Shown in pieces: positions 54,142-63,610 of a stretch of 64,000 nucleotides of DNA; position 1 is the stretch's first letter, and each line of letters begins with the position of its first letter. Made by a program: the position numbers and the translations under genes. The notes beneath the pieces are model-generated. The model made no database searches. It was not told the DNA's origin and saw only the letters and a list, made by a program, of their open reading frames with translations. Source of the stretch: an uncultured Agromyces sp. Lineage in GTDB: Bacteria > Actinomycetota > Actinomycetes > Actinomycetales > Microbacteriaceae. The stretch lies in the NCBI GenBank assembly GCA_913053875.1, contig CAJXGN010000003.1, forward strand, positions 270,864 through 334,863, written 5' to 3'.

Positions 54142-54214
54142 GCCCGCCGGCCCGCCGCTTCCGCTCGCCCGCCCGCCAGCCGGCCCGCCGCTTCCGCCCG
54201 CCGCTTCCGCTCGC
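54142..54214. repeat. GC-rich direct repeats
   Basis: CCCGCCGCTTCCGC occurs at 54151-54164, 54184-54197 and 54197-54210, with similar flanks (TCGCC after copies 1 and 3). Part of a 418-base gene-free stretch (54107-54524). Confidence 0.75.
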
Positions 54215-54271
54215 CGCCCTGCCGGCAATGGCGTGCATTCCCCACACGCGACCACCCGCCGCCATGTGCGA

Positions 54272-54433
54272 AACGTAGGAGACTCGCGCCCGAGGCGGAC
54301 GGAAGCGCGGCGTGTCGGGCATCGAGTCCTACGTTCGGCCCGGGCGACGCGACGGGGTGCGAGCGGAACGTAGGAGATTCGGCGTCGCGGGTGGGCCGAG
54401 CACGGCGTGTCGCGTATCGAGTCCTTCGTTCAG
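54272..54433. repeat. 95-bp imperfect tandem repeat, two hairpin-forming copies
   Basis: AACGTAGGAGA (54272 and 54367), CGGCGTGTCG (54308 and 54403) and ATCGAGTCCT (54321 and 54416) recur exactly 95 bases apart. In each copy the left segment (ACGTAGGAGACTCG) can pair with the right one (CGAGTCCTACGT), giving two tandem stem-loops. No gene is seen in this stretch. Confidence 0.85.
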
Positions 54434-54524
54434 CACAGGGCGGAGTGGAAAGGGCGCGGAGCGGGCGGAATACGAGCGGCGCGGGCGGCGCTGGACAGGG
54501 GGAACGTGCGACAGGGAGGCATCC

Positions 54525-54932
54525 GTGAGCGACTGGAACCAGGGCATCATCGACGAGTTCCGCGACAACGGCGGGTTCGTGAGCACCGCGGGCTTCGGCC
54601 GCAACCTCGTGCTCGTGCACCACGTCGGTGCGAAGTCGGGGGTCGAGCGCGTCTCGCCGCTCTTCGCGATCCGCGATGAAGCGGGGTGGCTGATCGCCGC
54701 GTCGAAGGGCGGAGCACCGACGCATCCGGCGTGGTTCCACAATCTGGCGGCGAACCCCGACACGGTCGTCGAGGCGCCCGGCGAGGGCGAGGTGCCGGTG
54801 ACCGCGGTCGAGCTCGAAGGCGCCGAGCGGGATGCCGCGTGGTCGCGATTCACCGCCAAGAGCGACGGGTTCGCGACGTACCAGGCGCGTACGGATCGCG
54901 TGATCCCGGTGGTCGAGCTGCGTCGCCGCTGA
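54525..54932 (+). CDS. Deazaflavin (F420)-dependent nitroreductase family protein
   Basis: A 135-residue split-barrel protein of the Ddn type: GFVSTAGFGRNLVLVHHVGAKSGVERVSPLFAIRDEAGWLIAASKGGAPTHPAWFHNLAANPDTVVEAPG is diagnostic. Relatives use reduced F420 to reduce quinones or nitro compounds. GTG 54525 has a GGGAGG site five bases upstream. It stands alone, 128 bases before the beta-galactosidase regulator. Confidence 0.88.
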   Translation: MSDWNQGIIDEFRDNGGFVSTAGFGRNLVLVHHVGAKSGVERVSPLFAIRDEAGWLIAASKGGAPTHPAWFHNLAANPDTVVEAPGEGEVPVTAVELEGAERDAAWSRFTAKSDGFATYQARTDRVIPVVELRRR

Positions 54933-55060
54933 CGCTCGCCGGTCGCCTGGGAGGCATCCGCTCGCCTGCATGCCCCGATCGGAATGCACCTGCCGCTGCG
55001 CGCCATGGGTCTACAGTCAGGGGGTGAACGCGGGCGGATGCCTCGCGGGGAGGTGACCCG

Positions 55061-56113
55061 ATGGACACGGAGCGTGCCGCGCCCGACGTCGTCGCCGCGC
55101 CACCGAAAGCCGCGACCATCTACGACGTCGCGCGCCTGGCAGGGGTCTCGCACCAGACGGTGAGCCGGTACCTCAAGGGGTACGAGGGCATCCGGCCGGC
55201 GACGCGCGAGCGGGTCGAGCAGGCGCTCAAGACGCTCGACTACCGCATGAACATGGCCGCACGATCGCTCGCGACGCGGAGGTCGAATCGGGTCGCGGCG
55301 CTGGTGCACGACATCGTGCAGGTGGGGCCGAGCAAGACCGCGCAGGGTGCGAGCAGCGGTGCGAGCGAGGCCGGGTACGTGCTCGACTTCATCTCCCTCG
55401 ACTTCCGCGACCGGGAGGCGATCGACGCGGCACTCGACCTCGTCAACCGGCAGGACCTGGCGGGGGTCATCGCGCTGTCGACGACCGACGACATGTCGGC
55501 CGCGTTCGCCGCGACCGACTTCCGCATGCCGGCGTACATCGTGCCGGAGGACGAGGACGACGACGACCTCGCCTCCGATGACCCGCACACCGTGCACGGA
55601 CACGGCATGAAGGTGAGCGTCGACCACCTCGTCGAGCTCGGGCATCGCCGCTTCTTCTACATCGCCGGCCCGACCGGATGGTCGTCGGCGCGCAACCGCG
55701 AGGCCGCGTACCACTTCGCGCTCGAGCACCACGGCATCACCTCGCTCGGGCGCGCGGAGGGCGACTGGTCGCCGGCGTCGGGCCACCGGGCCGCACACGA
55801 CGCCGCCGTGCACACGGATGCGACGGCGCTGCTCGTGGCGAACGACCAGATGGCGCTCGGCGCGATGCTCGCGCTCGAGGAGGCGGGCAAGCGCGTGCCC
55901 GACGACGTGAGCGTGGTCGGGTTCGACGACATCCCCGAGGCGCCGTTCTTCCGGCCGCCGCTGACGACCGTGCACCAGGACTTCGACCTGCAGGGCCGCA
56001 TCGCGTTCGGGCGGCTGTTGCAGCTGATCGACGGGCCGGGCGCCTACGCGGAACCGCCGAACATCCCAGAGCTCGTCGTGCGTCGCTCGACGGCGGCCGC
56101 CCAGCGCGGCTGA
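55061..56113 (+). CDS. LacI-family regulator of the beta-galactosidase operon
   Basis: A 350-residue LacI protein: HTH TIYDVARLAGVSHQTVSRYLKGYEGIRPATRERV, hinge NMAARSLATRRSNRVAALVHD, then the sugar domain (GHRRFFYIAGPTGWSSARNRE, LLVANDQMALGAML, VVGFDDIPEAPFFRPPLTT). An acidic run (PEDEDDDDLASDD) interrupts the domain around residue 170. ATG 55061 follows GGGAGGTGACCCG. It reads towards the GH42 operon, and the twin TTGTTACCGGTAACAA-type operators lie 74 bases after its stop. Confidence 0.9.
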   Translation: MDTERAAPDVVAAPPKAATIYDVARLAGVSHQTVSRYLKGYEGIRPATRERVEQALKTLDYRMNMAARSLATRRSNRVAALVHDIVQVGPSKTAQGASSGASEAGYVLDFISLDFRDREAIDAALDLVNRQDLAGVIALSTTDDMSAAFAATDFRMPAYIVPEDEDDDDLASDDPHTVHGHGMKVSVDHLVELGHRRFFYIAGPTGWSSARNREAAYHFALEHHGITSLGRAEGDWSPASGHRAAHDAAVHTDATALLVANDQMALGAMLALEEAGKRVPDDVSVVGFDDIPEAPFFRPPLTTVHQDFDLQGRIAFGRLLQLIDGPGAYAEPPNIPELVVRRSTAAAQRG

Positions 56114-56187
56114 GGGGCCGCGCGCTCGCGAGCGTGATCGCGCTCTCCGCCCCGGGGGCTCCCAGCAGGCGCCGCAGCCCGCGACGG

Positions 56188-56234
56188 TGTTACCGGTAAC
56201 AACTTGGTAACGAGGGGGTTGTTACCGGTAACAA
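56188..56234 (+). promoter_or_regulatory. Twin LacI-type operators before the GH42 operon
   Basis: TGTTACCGGTAACA (56188-56201) and TTGTTACCGGTAACAA (56219-56234) are perfect palindromes with central CG, centres 32 bp apart (about three turns). A half-site TTGGTAAC lies between them (56204-56211). They sit 71 bases before the GH42 start. Confidence 0.8.
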
Positions 56235-56304
56235 ACGGGTGTAGCTTCCCAGCAGATCGTCACAGCCGACGCCCCCACCGCACGACAACGGAGTTCTGCA
56301 GCGC

Positions 56305-58407
56305 ATGACCTCGCACCAGCCGCACCAGCCCACCGGCATCCTCTTCGGAGCCGCCTACTACGCCGAGTACCACGTCGAGGAGCGCACCGCGCAGGACCTC
56401 GACCTGATGGTCGAGGCGGGCTTCACCGTCATCCGGGTGGGCGAGTCGGTCTGGTCGACCTGGGAGCCGCGCGACGGCGAGTTCGACCTCGACTGGCTGC
56501 AGCCGGTGCTCGACGGGGCGCACGAGCGCGGCATCAAGGTGATCCTCGGCACTCCCACCTACGCGGTGCCGCCGTGGCTCCAGACCGCGTACCCCGAGAT
56601 CGCCGCCGACACCGCGACCGGCGAGCCCATGCCCTGGGGGGCGCGCCAGGAGGTCGACTACTCGCACCCGGCGTTCCGGTTCCACGCCGAGCGCGTGATC
56701 CGCCAGGTCATCGCCCGCTACGCCGAGCACCCCGCAGTGATCGGCTACCAGGTCGACAACGAGCCGGGCATGCTGCTCTTCCACAACCGCGGCAGCTTCC
56801 AGCGGTTCGTGCGCCGCCTGAAGGCGCAGTACGGCGACGTCGAGACGCTCAACCGCGAGTGGGGGCTCACCTACTGGTCGCACCGGCTCTCCGACTGGTC
56901 GGACCTGTGGACCCCCGACGGCAACTCGCTGCCGCAGTACGACCTCGCCTGGCGCCGCTACCAGGCCGACCTCACGACCGAGTTCATCGCCTGGCAGGCC
57001 GACATCGTGCGCGAGTACGCGAGCCCCGAGCAGTTCGTCACCACCTGCATCGCCTACCCGCGCCCCGCGCTCGACGACGAGGAGCTCGTCGAGGCGCTCG
57101 ACGTCACCGCCGGCAACCCGTACTACGCCATGCAGGACCACCTCGACGCTACGAAGGACCTCGCGCCGGTCACCCCGTGGACGACCTCCGGCGTCGCCGC
57201 GATGTTCCGCCAGGCCGACCGCATGTACTCGTCGAAGCAGTCGCGCTTCCTCGTCACCGAGACCGACGCGCAGGCGATCGGCGGTTCCGAGTTCAACCTC
57301 CCGCCCTACCCCGGTCAGCTCCGCCAGGCCGCCTTCGCGCTCATCTCGCGCGGCGCCGCGATGATCGAGTACTGGCACTGGCACACCCTGCCGTACGGCA
57401 CCGAGACGTACTGGGGCGGCATCCTCCCGCACAGCCTGCAGCCGGGCCGCGTGTACCGCGAGCTCGCGGAGGTCGGCGCAGACCTCGGCGCGATCGGCGA
57501 GGCGCTCGACGGGTTCGAGCCCGACGGCGACGTCGCGATCCTGTGGTCGAACGACAGCCGCTTCGCGTTCGAGTTCTTCCCGCCGCTCGCCACCGCCGAC
57601 GGCGCGCCCGACCGCCAGGCGTACACGCGCATCTTCGACGCTTTTCACCGCGGAGTCGTCGACGCGGGCGCGCAGGCGCGCATCCTGCACGCCGCCCAGG
57701 CGCACGCGCTGGGCGCCGCCGACCTGGCCGCGCGGTACCCAGTGCTCATCGCGCCGGCGTTCTACGTGGCATCCGATGCCGACCTCGACCTGCTGCGCGA
57801 GTACGCCGCAGCCGGCGGTCACCTCGTGGTGGGCATCCGCACGGGCTACGGCGACGAGGAGGCGCGCGCCCGCATCGAGGTCGCGCCCGCCCGCCTCGCC
57901 GAGGCCGCCGGCGTGCACTACGAGGAGTTCTCGAACCTGCAGGCCGACGTGCCCGTGCACGGCGCCGACGACTTCCAGACCGCAGCGGATGCCTCGGGGC
58001 GCCTGTGGGCCGACGGCCTCATCGCCGACGGGGCCGAGGTGGTCGCGCAGTACGCGCACCCGCGCTTCGGCGACTTCCCCGCCGTCACGACCCACCCGCA
58101 CGGCGACGGTCGCATCACGGTCGTCGGCACGGTGCCGTCGCCCGCGCTGGCCGCCGACCTCGTGCGCAGCCTCGTGCCCGCGCCGATCGCCGATGGCCTC
58201 GCCGCCGGCCGCGCCCTGCCGGTCACGGTCTCGTCGGGCACGCTGCCCGACGGTCGCCGCGCCTGGTTCTCGTTCAACTGGAGTTGGGACGAGACCTCCA
58301 TCACGCTCTCCCGCGACGTGGTCGATGCCGTCACCGGCACGGCGCACGCCGCGGGCACCGAACTCGCCCTCGCCGCATGGTCGACGCTGACCCTGCTCGA
58401 CGGGTGA
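56305..58407 (+). CDS. Beta-galactosidase, GH42 (first copy)
   Basis: A 700-residue GH42 enzyme of full length. The TIM barrel has GAAYYAEYHVEERTAQDLDLMVEAGFTVIRVGESVWSTWEP, the acid/base Glu in YQVDNEPGMLL and the nucleophile Glu in FLVTETDAQAIGG; trimerisation and C-terminal beta domains follow. It lacks the Cys cluster seen in the second copy. No signal peptide, so it hydrolyses imported galactosides. First gene of the operon GH42, binding protein, two permeases, GH42. Confidence 0.93.
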   Translation: MTSHQPHQPTGILFGAAYYAEYHVEERTAQDLDLMVEAGFTVIRVGESVWSTWEPRDGEFDLDWLQPVLDGAHERGIKVILGTPTYAVPPWLQTAYPEIAADTATGEPMPWGARQEVDYSHPAFRFHAERVIRQVIARYAEHPAVIGYQVDNEPGMLLFHNRGSFQRFVRRLKAQYGDVETLNREWGLTYWSHRLSDWSDLWTPDGNSLPQYDLAWRRYQADLTTEFIAWQADIVREYASPEQFVTTCIAYPRPALDDEELVEALDVTAGNPYYAMQDHLDATKDLAPVTPWTTSGVAAMFRQADRMYSSKQSRFLVTETDAQAIGGSEFNLPPYPGQLRQAAFALISRGAAMIEYWHWHTLPYGTETYWGGILPHSLQPGRVYRELAEVGADLGAIGEALDGFEPDGDVAILWSNDSRFAFEFFPPLATADGAPDRQAYTRIFDAFHRGVVDAGAQARILHAAQAHALGAADLAARYPVLIAPAFYVASDADLDLLREYAAAGGHLVVGIRTGYGDEEARARIEVAPARLAEAAGVHYEEFSNLQADVPVHGADDFQTAADASGRLWADGLIADGAEVVAQYAHPRFGDFPAVTTHPHGDGRITVVGTVPSPALAADLVRSLVPAPIADGLAAGRALPVTVSSGTLPDGRRAWFSFNWSWDETSITLSRDVVDAVTGTAHAAGTELALAAWSTLTLLDG

Positions 58408-58474
58408 CCCGCCGGCATCCGCCGGTACCGGAAGACCAGGAACCCCTGGGACACCACAGAACAAGGAAGAGGAC

Positions 58475-59830
58475 ATGAGGAACGCACCAAGAACAGCACT
58501 GAAGCTGGGCTCCGTCGCCGCTGCCGCAGCACTGCTCCTCACGGCGTGCTCGTCGAGTGACGGGGGCGACTCCGGCGCGAGCGGTGACGCCATCACCGAC
58601 GAGCAGCGCGAGGAGGCGCTCAACACCCCCACCGAGCTCACGTTCTGGACGTGGGTGCCCGACATCCAGAACGAGGTCGACCTCTTCGAGGAGGCCTATC
58701 CCGCGATCAGCGTGACGGTCGAGAACGTCGGCCAGGGCGCGGAGCACTACCAGAAGCTCCGCAGCGCCCTCGAGGCGGGGCAGGGCGCGCCGGACGTCGC
58801 GCAGATGGAGTACCAGTACATCTCGTCCTTCGTGCTCAGCGAGGCGCTGCTCGACCTCGAGCCGTACGGCGCCGACGAGATCTCGGGCGACTTCGTGGAG
58901 TGGGCCTGGAACCAGGTCTCGCCCGGCGACGAGACCTGGGGCATTCCGCAGGACGTCGGTCCGATGGGCAACCTCTACCGCGAGGACATCCTCGCCGAGG
59001 CCGGCATCGACGAGGCCCCCGCGACGTGGGACGACTACGCCGACGCCGCGCAGGCCGTGAAGGACGAGACGGGCTCGTACATCTCGAACGTCGGCGCGAC
59101 CCAGGCGGGCCAGATGATCGGCTTCATGTGGCAGGCGGGTGCGAAGCCCTTCGGCTACGACGGTGCCGAGACCGTGTCGATCAACGTGAACGGCACGGAG
59201 GCCAAGCAGGTCGCCGACTACTGGACCGAGCTGATCCAGGCCGACCTGATCTCGACCGACGTCGACTTCAACGACGAGTGGTACCAGGGCCTCGCGAACG
59301 GCAAGTACGCGGGCTGGCTCACCGCCGCGTGGGGGCCGATCTTCCTCCAGGGCACGGCCGAGTCGACCTCGGGCCTGTGGCGCGCCGCGCCGCTGCCGCA
59401 GTGGTCGGCGGGTGAGCAGGTCTCGGGCAACTGGGGCGGTTCGTCCGACGCGGTGCTCGCGACCAGCGAGAACCCGATCGCGGCCTACGAGCTCGCGAAG
59501 TTCATCAACCACGACGAGGAGTCGGCGCTTCGGCTCGCAACGGAGCAGTTCCTGTTCCCGCCGCAGCTCTCGGTGCTCGAGGACCCGGCGTTCGCGGGCC
59601 AGCAGCTCGAGTTCTACGGCGGCCAGGAGGTCAACGCGCTGTTCGCCGAGATCTCGGAGACGGTCGACACCGACTTCGAGTGGCTGCCGTTCATGGACTT
59701 CGTCTACTCGAGCTACGAGGAGACGGTCGGTACCGTGATCGCCGCCAAGGGTGACATCTCGGCCGCACTCGACGAGTGGCAGACCGAGCTCACCGAGTAC
59801 GCCGAGGCGCAGGGCTTCACCGTCGAGTGA
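58475..59830 (+). CDS. Sugar ABC transporter binding lipoprotein
   Basis: A 451-residue family 1 solute-binding lipoprotein. The signal MRNAPRTALKLGSVAAAAALLLTAC ends with the lipidated Cys near residue 25, followed by Ser/Asp/Gly linker. The mature part is MalE/GanO-like (PTELTFWTWVPDIQNEVDLFEEAYPAISVTVENVG, GQGAPDVAQMEYQYISSF, WGIPQDVGPMGNLYREDIL, GWLTAAWGPIF). It probably binds galacto-oligosaccharides given the flanking GH42 genes (inference). ATG 58475 follows AAGGAAGAGGAC. Confidence 0.92.
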   Translation: MRNAPRTALKLGSVAAAAALLLTACSSSDGGDSGASGDAITDEQREEALNTPTELTFWTWVPDIQNEVDLFEEAYPAISVTVENVGQGAEHYQKLRSALEAGQGAPDVAQMEYQYISSFVLSEALLDLEPYGADEISGDFVEWAWNQVSPGDETWGIPQDVGPMGNLYREDILAEAGIDEAPATWDDYADAAQAVKDETGSYISNVGATQAGQMIGFMWQAGAKPFGYDGAETVSINVNGTEAKQVADYWTELIQADLISTDVDFNDEWYQGLANGKYAGWLTAAWGPIFLQGTAESTSGLWRAAPLPQWSAGEQVSGNWGGSSDAVLATSENPIAAYELAKFINHDEESALRLATEQFLFPPQLSVLEDPAFAGQQLEFYGGQEVNALFAEISETVDTDFEWLPFMDFVYSSYEETVGTVIAAKGDISAALDEWQTELTEYAEAQGFTVE

Positions 59831-59938
59831 GGCGAGGGCGTGCGGTCGGTTGCCCCCGGCCGCACGCCGCTCCGGGCGCCGGCCGACACCCGGCCGGCGC
59901 CCGCCCCGCCCCGGAACCGCAGAGAGTAAGGAGCCGTC

Positions 59939-60898
59939 GTGTCCCACGCACCGGCGCTCGACGATGAGCGCCCCACTGCCGCCGCACCGCAGAAACGTCG
60001 CGTAAGCGCGAACCAGCGCAAGCTGAACCGCGCCGCGTACCTGTTCATCACCCCGTTCTTCGTCATTTTCGTCGCGATGCTGATCGTGCCGCTCGGCTAC
60101 GCGGGGTACCTCAGCCTGTTCGAGTCCCGCCTCATCGGCGGCGAGACGTTCGCCGGGTTCGCCAACTACGTCCGGGCCCTGCAGGACCCGGACTTCCTCG
60201 CGAGCATCGGCCGCATGGCCCTGTTCTTCGTCGTGCAGGTGCCGATCATGCTCGGGCTCGCGCTGTTCTTCGCCCTCGCGCTCGACAGCGGTCGGGCACG
60301 TGGGTCGAAGGGCGCGCGGCTGCTCATCTTCATGCCGTACGCCGTGCCGGCGGTGGTCGCCACCCTCATGTGGGGCTACCTGTACGGCCCCGACTTCGGG
60401 CCGATCGCGCAGATCGCACGCAGCGTCGGGTTCGGCACTCCCGACTTCCTCTCGCCCGAGAACATCCTCGGCTCGATGATGAACATCGTCACGTGGGAGT
60501 TCGTCGGCTACAACATGATCATCCTGTACGCCGCGCTCCGGGCGATTCCGTCGGAGCTGTACGAGGCCGCCGAGATCGACGGCGCCGGCCAGTTCCGCAC
60601 CGCGTGGAGCGTGAAGATCCCGGCGATCCGCTCGGCGATCCTGCTGACGGTGATCTTCTCGATCATCGGCACGTTCCAGCTCTTCAACGAGCCGAGCCTG
60701 CTGAACACGATCGCGCCCGACGCGATCACCAATTCATTCACGCCCAACTACTACGCGTACAACCTCGCGTTCATCAACCAGGAGCTGAACTACGCAGCGG
60801 CGATCGCGTTCCTCCTGGGCCTCGTGATCGCGATCGTGTCGTACGTCGTGCAGCTCAACGAGCAACGACGGGCGCGCAAGGAGAGGAGCGGAGCATGA
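59939..60898 (+). CDS. Sugar ABC transporter permease (MalF/LacF type)
   Basis: A 319-residue permease with six helices and the inner-membrane EAA loop (SELYEAAEIDGAGQFRTAWSVKIPAIRSAI). The N-terminal ~35 residues are cytoplasmic and basic. GTG 59939 has AAGGAG six bases upstream. The stop overlaps the next permease's start (ATGA). No ATPase gene is in the operon, so a shared MsiK-type ATPase encoded elsewhere is expected (known for actinobacterial CUT1 importers). Confidence 0.92.
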   Translation: MSHAPALDDERPTAAAPQKRRVSANQRKLNRAAYLFITPFFVIFVAMLIVPLGYAGYLSLFESRLIGGETFAGFANYVRALQDPDFLASIGRMALFFVVQVPIMLGLALFFALALDSGRARGSKGARLLIFMPYAVPAVVATLMWGYLYGPDFGPIAQIARSVGFGTPDFLSPENILGSMMNIVTWEFVGYNMIILYAALRAIPSELYEAAEIDGAGQFRTAWSVKIPAIRSAILLTVIFSIIGTFQLFNEPSLLNTIAPDAITNSFTPNYYAYNLAFINQELNYAAAIAFLLGLVIAIVSYVVQLNEQRRARKERSGA

Positions 60899-61842
60899 CC
60901 GATCTCGAGACCCGGGCCGCGGTCACCGTCGGCGCGAAGGGCGGCCGACGCAGCCCGTTCGGCCGCGGCGCCGCGACCGCCCGCCGCTTCGCCCCGGAGC
61001 GACGCCGCAACTGGATGCTCACCGTGCTGCTCTGGCTGTGCGTGCTCTACTTCATCCTGCCGCTCTGGTGGCTGCTCGTCTCCTCGACCAAGGACAACTC
61101 GGCGCTGTTCTCCACCTTCGGGCTCTGGTTCGGCGGTGAGCTGTCGCTCTGGGAGAACCTGCAGACGCTGTTCACGATCCGCGGCGGCATCTTCACGCGC
61201 TGGCTGCTGAACACCGTGCTCTACGCGGGCGTCTCGGCGGTCGGTGCGACCCTGCTCGCCGCGGCGGCCGGCTACGCGTTCGCGAAGTACCGCTTCCCGG
61301 GCTCCGCAGCGCTGTTCAGCATCATCCTCGGCGCCATCATGATTCCGCTCACGGCGCTCGCGCTGCCGACCTACCTGCTGTTCTCGCGGGCGGGCCTGAC
61401 CGACACCCCGTGGGCGATCATCATTCCGTCGCTGGTCAGTCCGTTCGGCGTGTACCTCATGCGGGTGTACGCGGCCGACGCGGTACCCGACAGCATGATC
61501 GAGGCGGCGCGCGTCGACGGTGCGGGGGAGTTCCGCATCTTCTGGCAGGTCGGCCTCCGGCTGCTCGGGCCGGGCCTCGTGACGGTGTTCCTGTTCTCGC
61601 TCGTGGCGACCTGGAACAACTACTTCCTGCCGCTCATCATGCTGAACAGTTCCGACCTGTACCCGATCACGGTCGGGTTGGCGCAGCTCCAGTCGGCGGC
61701 GAGCGCCGGCGGCGGGTCGCAGGCGCTGTTCTCGACGGTGATCACCGGGTCGTTCGTGTCGATCCTGCCGCTCGTGATCGCGTTCCTGTTCCTGCAGCGG
61801 TACTGGCAGTCCGGCCTCGCCACCGGCGGTGTGAAGGGATGA
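60895..61842 (+). CDS. Sugar ABC transporter permease (MalG/LacG type)
   Basis: A 315-residue permease partner with six helices and the EAA loop DSMIEAARVDGAGEFRIFWQVGLRLLGPGL. The N-terminus is basic (GAKGGRRSPFGRGAATARRFAPERRR). The ATG overlaps the preceding stop, and the gene ends 7 bases before the second GH42. With the binding protein and the first permease it forms a CUT1-class importer. Confidence 0.92.
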   Translation: MTDLETRAAVTVGAKGGRRSPFGRGAATARRFAPERRRNWMLTVLLWLCVLYFILPLWWLLVSSTKDNSALFSTFGLWFGGELSLWENLQTLFTIRGGIFTRWLLNTVLYAGVSAVGATLLAAAAGYAFAKYRFPGSAALFSIILGAIMIPLTALALPTYLLFSRAGLTDTPWAIIIPSLVSPFGVYLMRVYAADAVPDSMIEAARVDGAGEFRIFWQVGLRLLGPGLVTVFLFSLVATWNNYFLPLIMLNSSDLYPITVGLAQLQSAASAGGGSQALFSTVITGSFVSILPLVIAFLFLQRYWQSGLATGGVKG

Positions 61843-61849
61843 GTGCATC

Positions 61850-63610
61850 GTGACCATCTGGTACGGCGGGGACTACAACCCCGAGCAGTGGCCGCGCGAG
61901 GTGTGGGACGAGGACGTCTCGCTCATGCAGCAGGGCGGCATCAGCCTCGCGACCGTCGGCGTGTTCTCGTGGGCCCGGCTCGAGCCGCGCCCGGGCGAGT
62001 ACGACTTCGGGTGGCTCGACGACGTGCTCGACACGCTCCACGCCGGGGGCGTGCGGGTCGACCTCGCCACGGCGACCGCCTCGCCGCCGCCCTGGCTGGC
62101 CAAGCGGCATCCGGAGACCCTGCCCGTCACCGAGCAGGGCGTGCGCCTCGCGGTCGGCAGCCGACAGCAGTACTGCCCGAGCTCGCCCGTGTACCGGTCG
62201 TACGCGAAGCGCCTGGTCGAGCAGCTCGTCACGCGCTACGCGGGGCATCCGGCCCTCGAGCTCTGGCACGTCAACAACGAGTACGGATGCCACGTGAGCC
62301 ACTGCTACTGCGAGGTGTCGGCCGACGCCTTCCGGGCCTGGCTCGAGGCGAAGTACGGCACGGTCGAGGAGCTGAACCGGGCGTGGGGCACCGCGTTCTG
62401 GTCGCAGCGCTACGACGGGTTCGACGAGGTGTCGCCGCCGTCGGCCGCGCCGAGCTTCCGCAACCCGACCCAGCTGCTCGACTTCGACCGCTTCTCGAGC
62501 GACGAGCTCATGGCGTGCTACTCGGCGGAGGTCGAGGTGATCCGCAGCGGCTCCGACGTGCCGATCACGACGAACTTCATGGGCTTCTTCAAGCCGGCCG
62601 ACTACTGGAAGTGGGCGCCGCTCGTCGACGTCGTCTCCGACGACACGTACCCCGACCCGGCCGACCCCCGCTCTCCGGCGTACGCGGCGATGGTGCGGGA
62701 CCTCATGCGCTCGCTCGGCGGCGGCACCCCCTGGCTGCTCATGGAGCAGGCGCCGAGCGCGGTGAACTGGCGGGCGCGCAACGCGCCGAAGGCACCCGGG
62801 CAGATGCGCGCCTGGTCGTACCAGTGCGTGGGGCGCGGTGCCGACGGCATCCTGTTCTTCCAGTGGCGGCAGTCGGCCGCGGGTGCGGAGAAGTTCCACT
62901 CGGGCATGGTGCCGCACGGCGGCACCGACACCCGGGTGTGGCGTGAGATCGCGCAGCTCGGGGGAGAGCTGCGCGACCTGTCAGGCCCCGATGGGGGAGT
63001 CGAGGGCGGTCGGGTGCCTGCGGCGGTGGCGATCGCCCTCGACTGGGACAGCTGGTGGGCGATCGAGCAGCCGGCGTCGCCGACGACGGTCGCCTACCTG
63101 CAGGTGCTGTTCGCCTGGCACCGCGCGTTCACTTCTCTCGGGCACACGGTCGACTTCGTGCGCGCCGACGGCGACCTGTCGGGGTACGGCCTGGTCGTCG
63201 CGCCCGCGCACTTCGTGGCGACCGACGCGCAGGTCTCCGGGCTGGCCGCGTACGCCGACGGCGGCGGCACGCTCGTCGTGGGCTTCGGCACCGCGATCAC
63301 CGACGAGGACCTGCGCATCCGACTGGGCGGCTACCTCGGCGAACCGTTGCGGGAGACGCTGGGTGTCTGGGTCGAGGAGTTCGCGCCGCCGGCCGGGCCG
63401 GACCTCGCCGCGACCGGCGGGGGCGCGGTGCCGCCGGTGGGGCTGTCGGGTGAGGTGCTCGGGTCGGATGCCACGGGCTCGACCTGGGCCGAGGTCGTGC
63501 GCGTCACCGATGCCGACGTGCGTGCCACGTTCACCGACGGCGCGCTCGCCGGGTCGCCGGCCGTCACCCGCCGTGCTGCGGGCGACGGGGCCGCCTGGTA
63601 CGTCGCCCAG
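61850..63610 (+). pseudogene. Beta-galactosidase, GH42 (second copy, 3'-truncated)
   Basis: A GH42 enzyme starting at GTG 61850, with catalytic Glu in WHVNNEYG and in LLMEQAPSAVNW. The zinc-binding Cys cluster (CHVSHCYC) absent from the first copy is present. The homologous part ends near GDGAAWYVA (about base 63610). The frame then continues only 12-13 more codons (QPDHAEPSKVLL) and stops at 63646, giving 598 residues against the usual ~650-690; the C-terminal beta domain is missing. Those last codons are antisense to a repeat-protein gene on the other strand. It is therefore truncated by a rearrangement or by an assembly join; the catalytic barrel itself is intact. Confidence 0.8.

Noticed and set aside
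54272..54433. CRISPR or insertion sequence
   Set aside because: Only two units, no spacers of fixed length, no transposase or target-site duplication.
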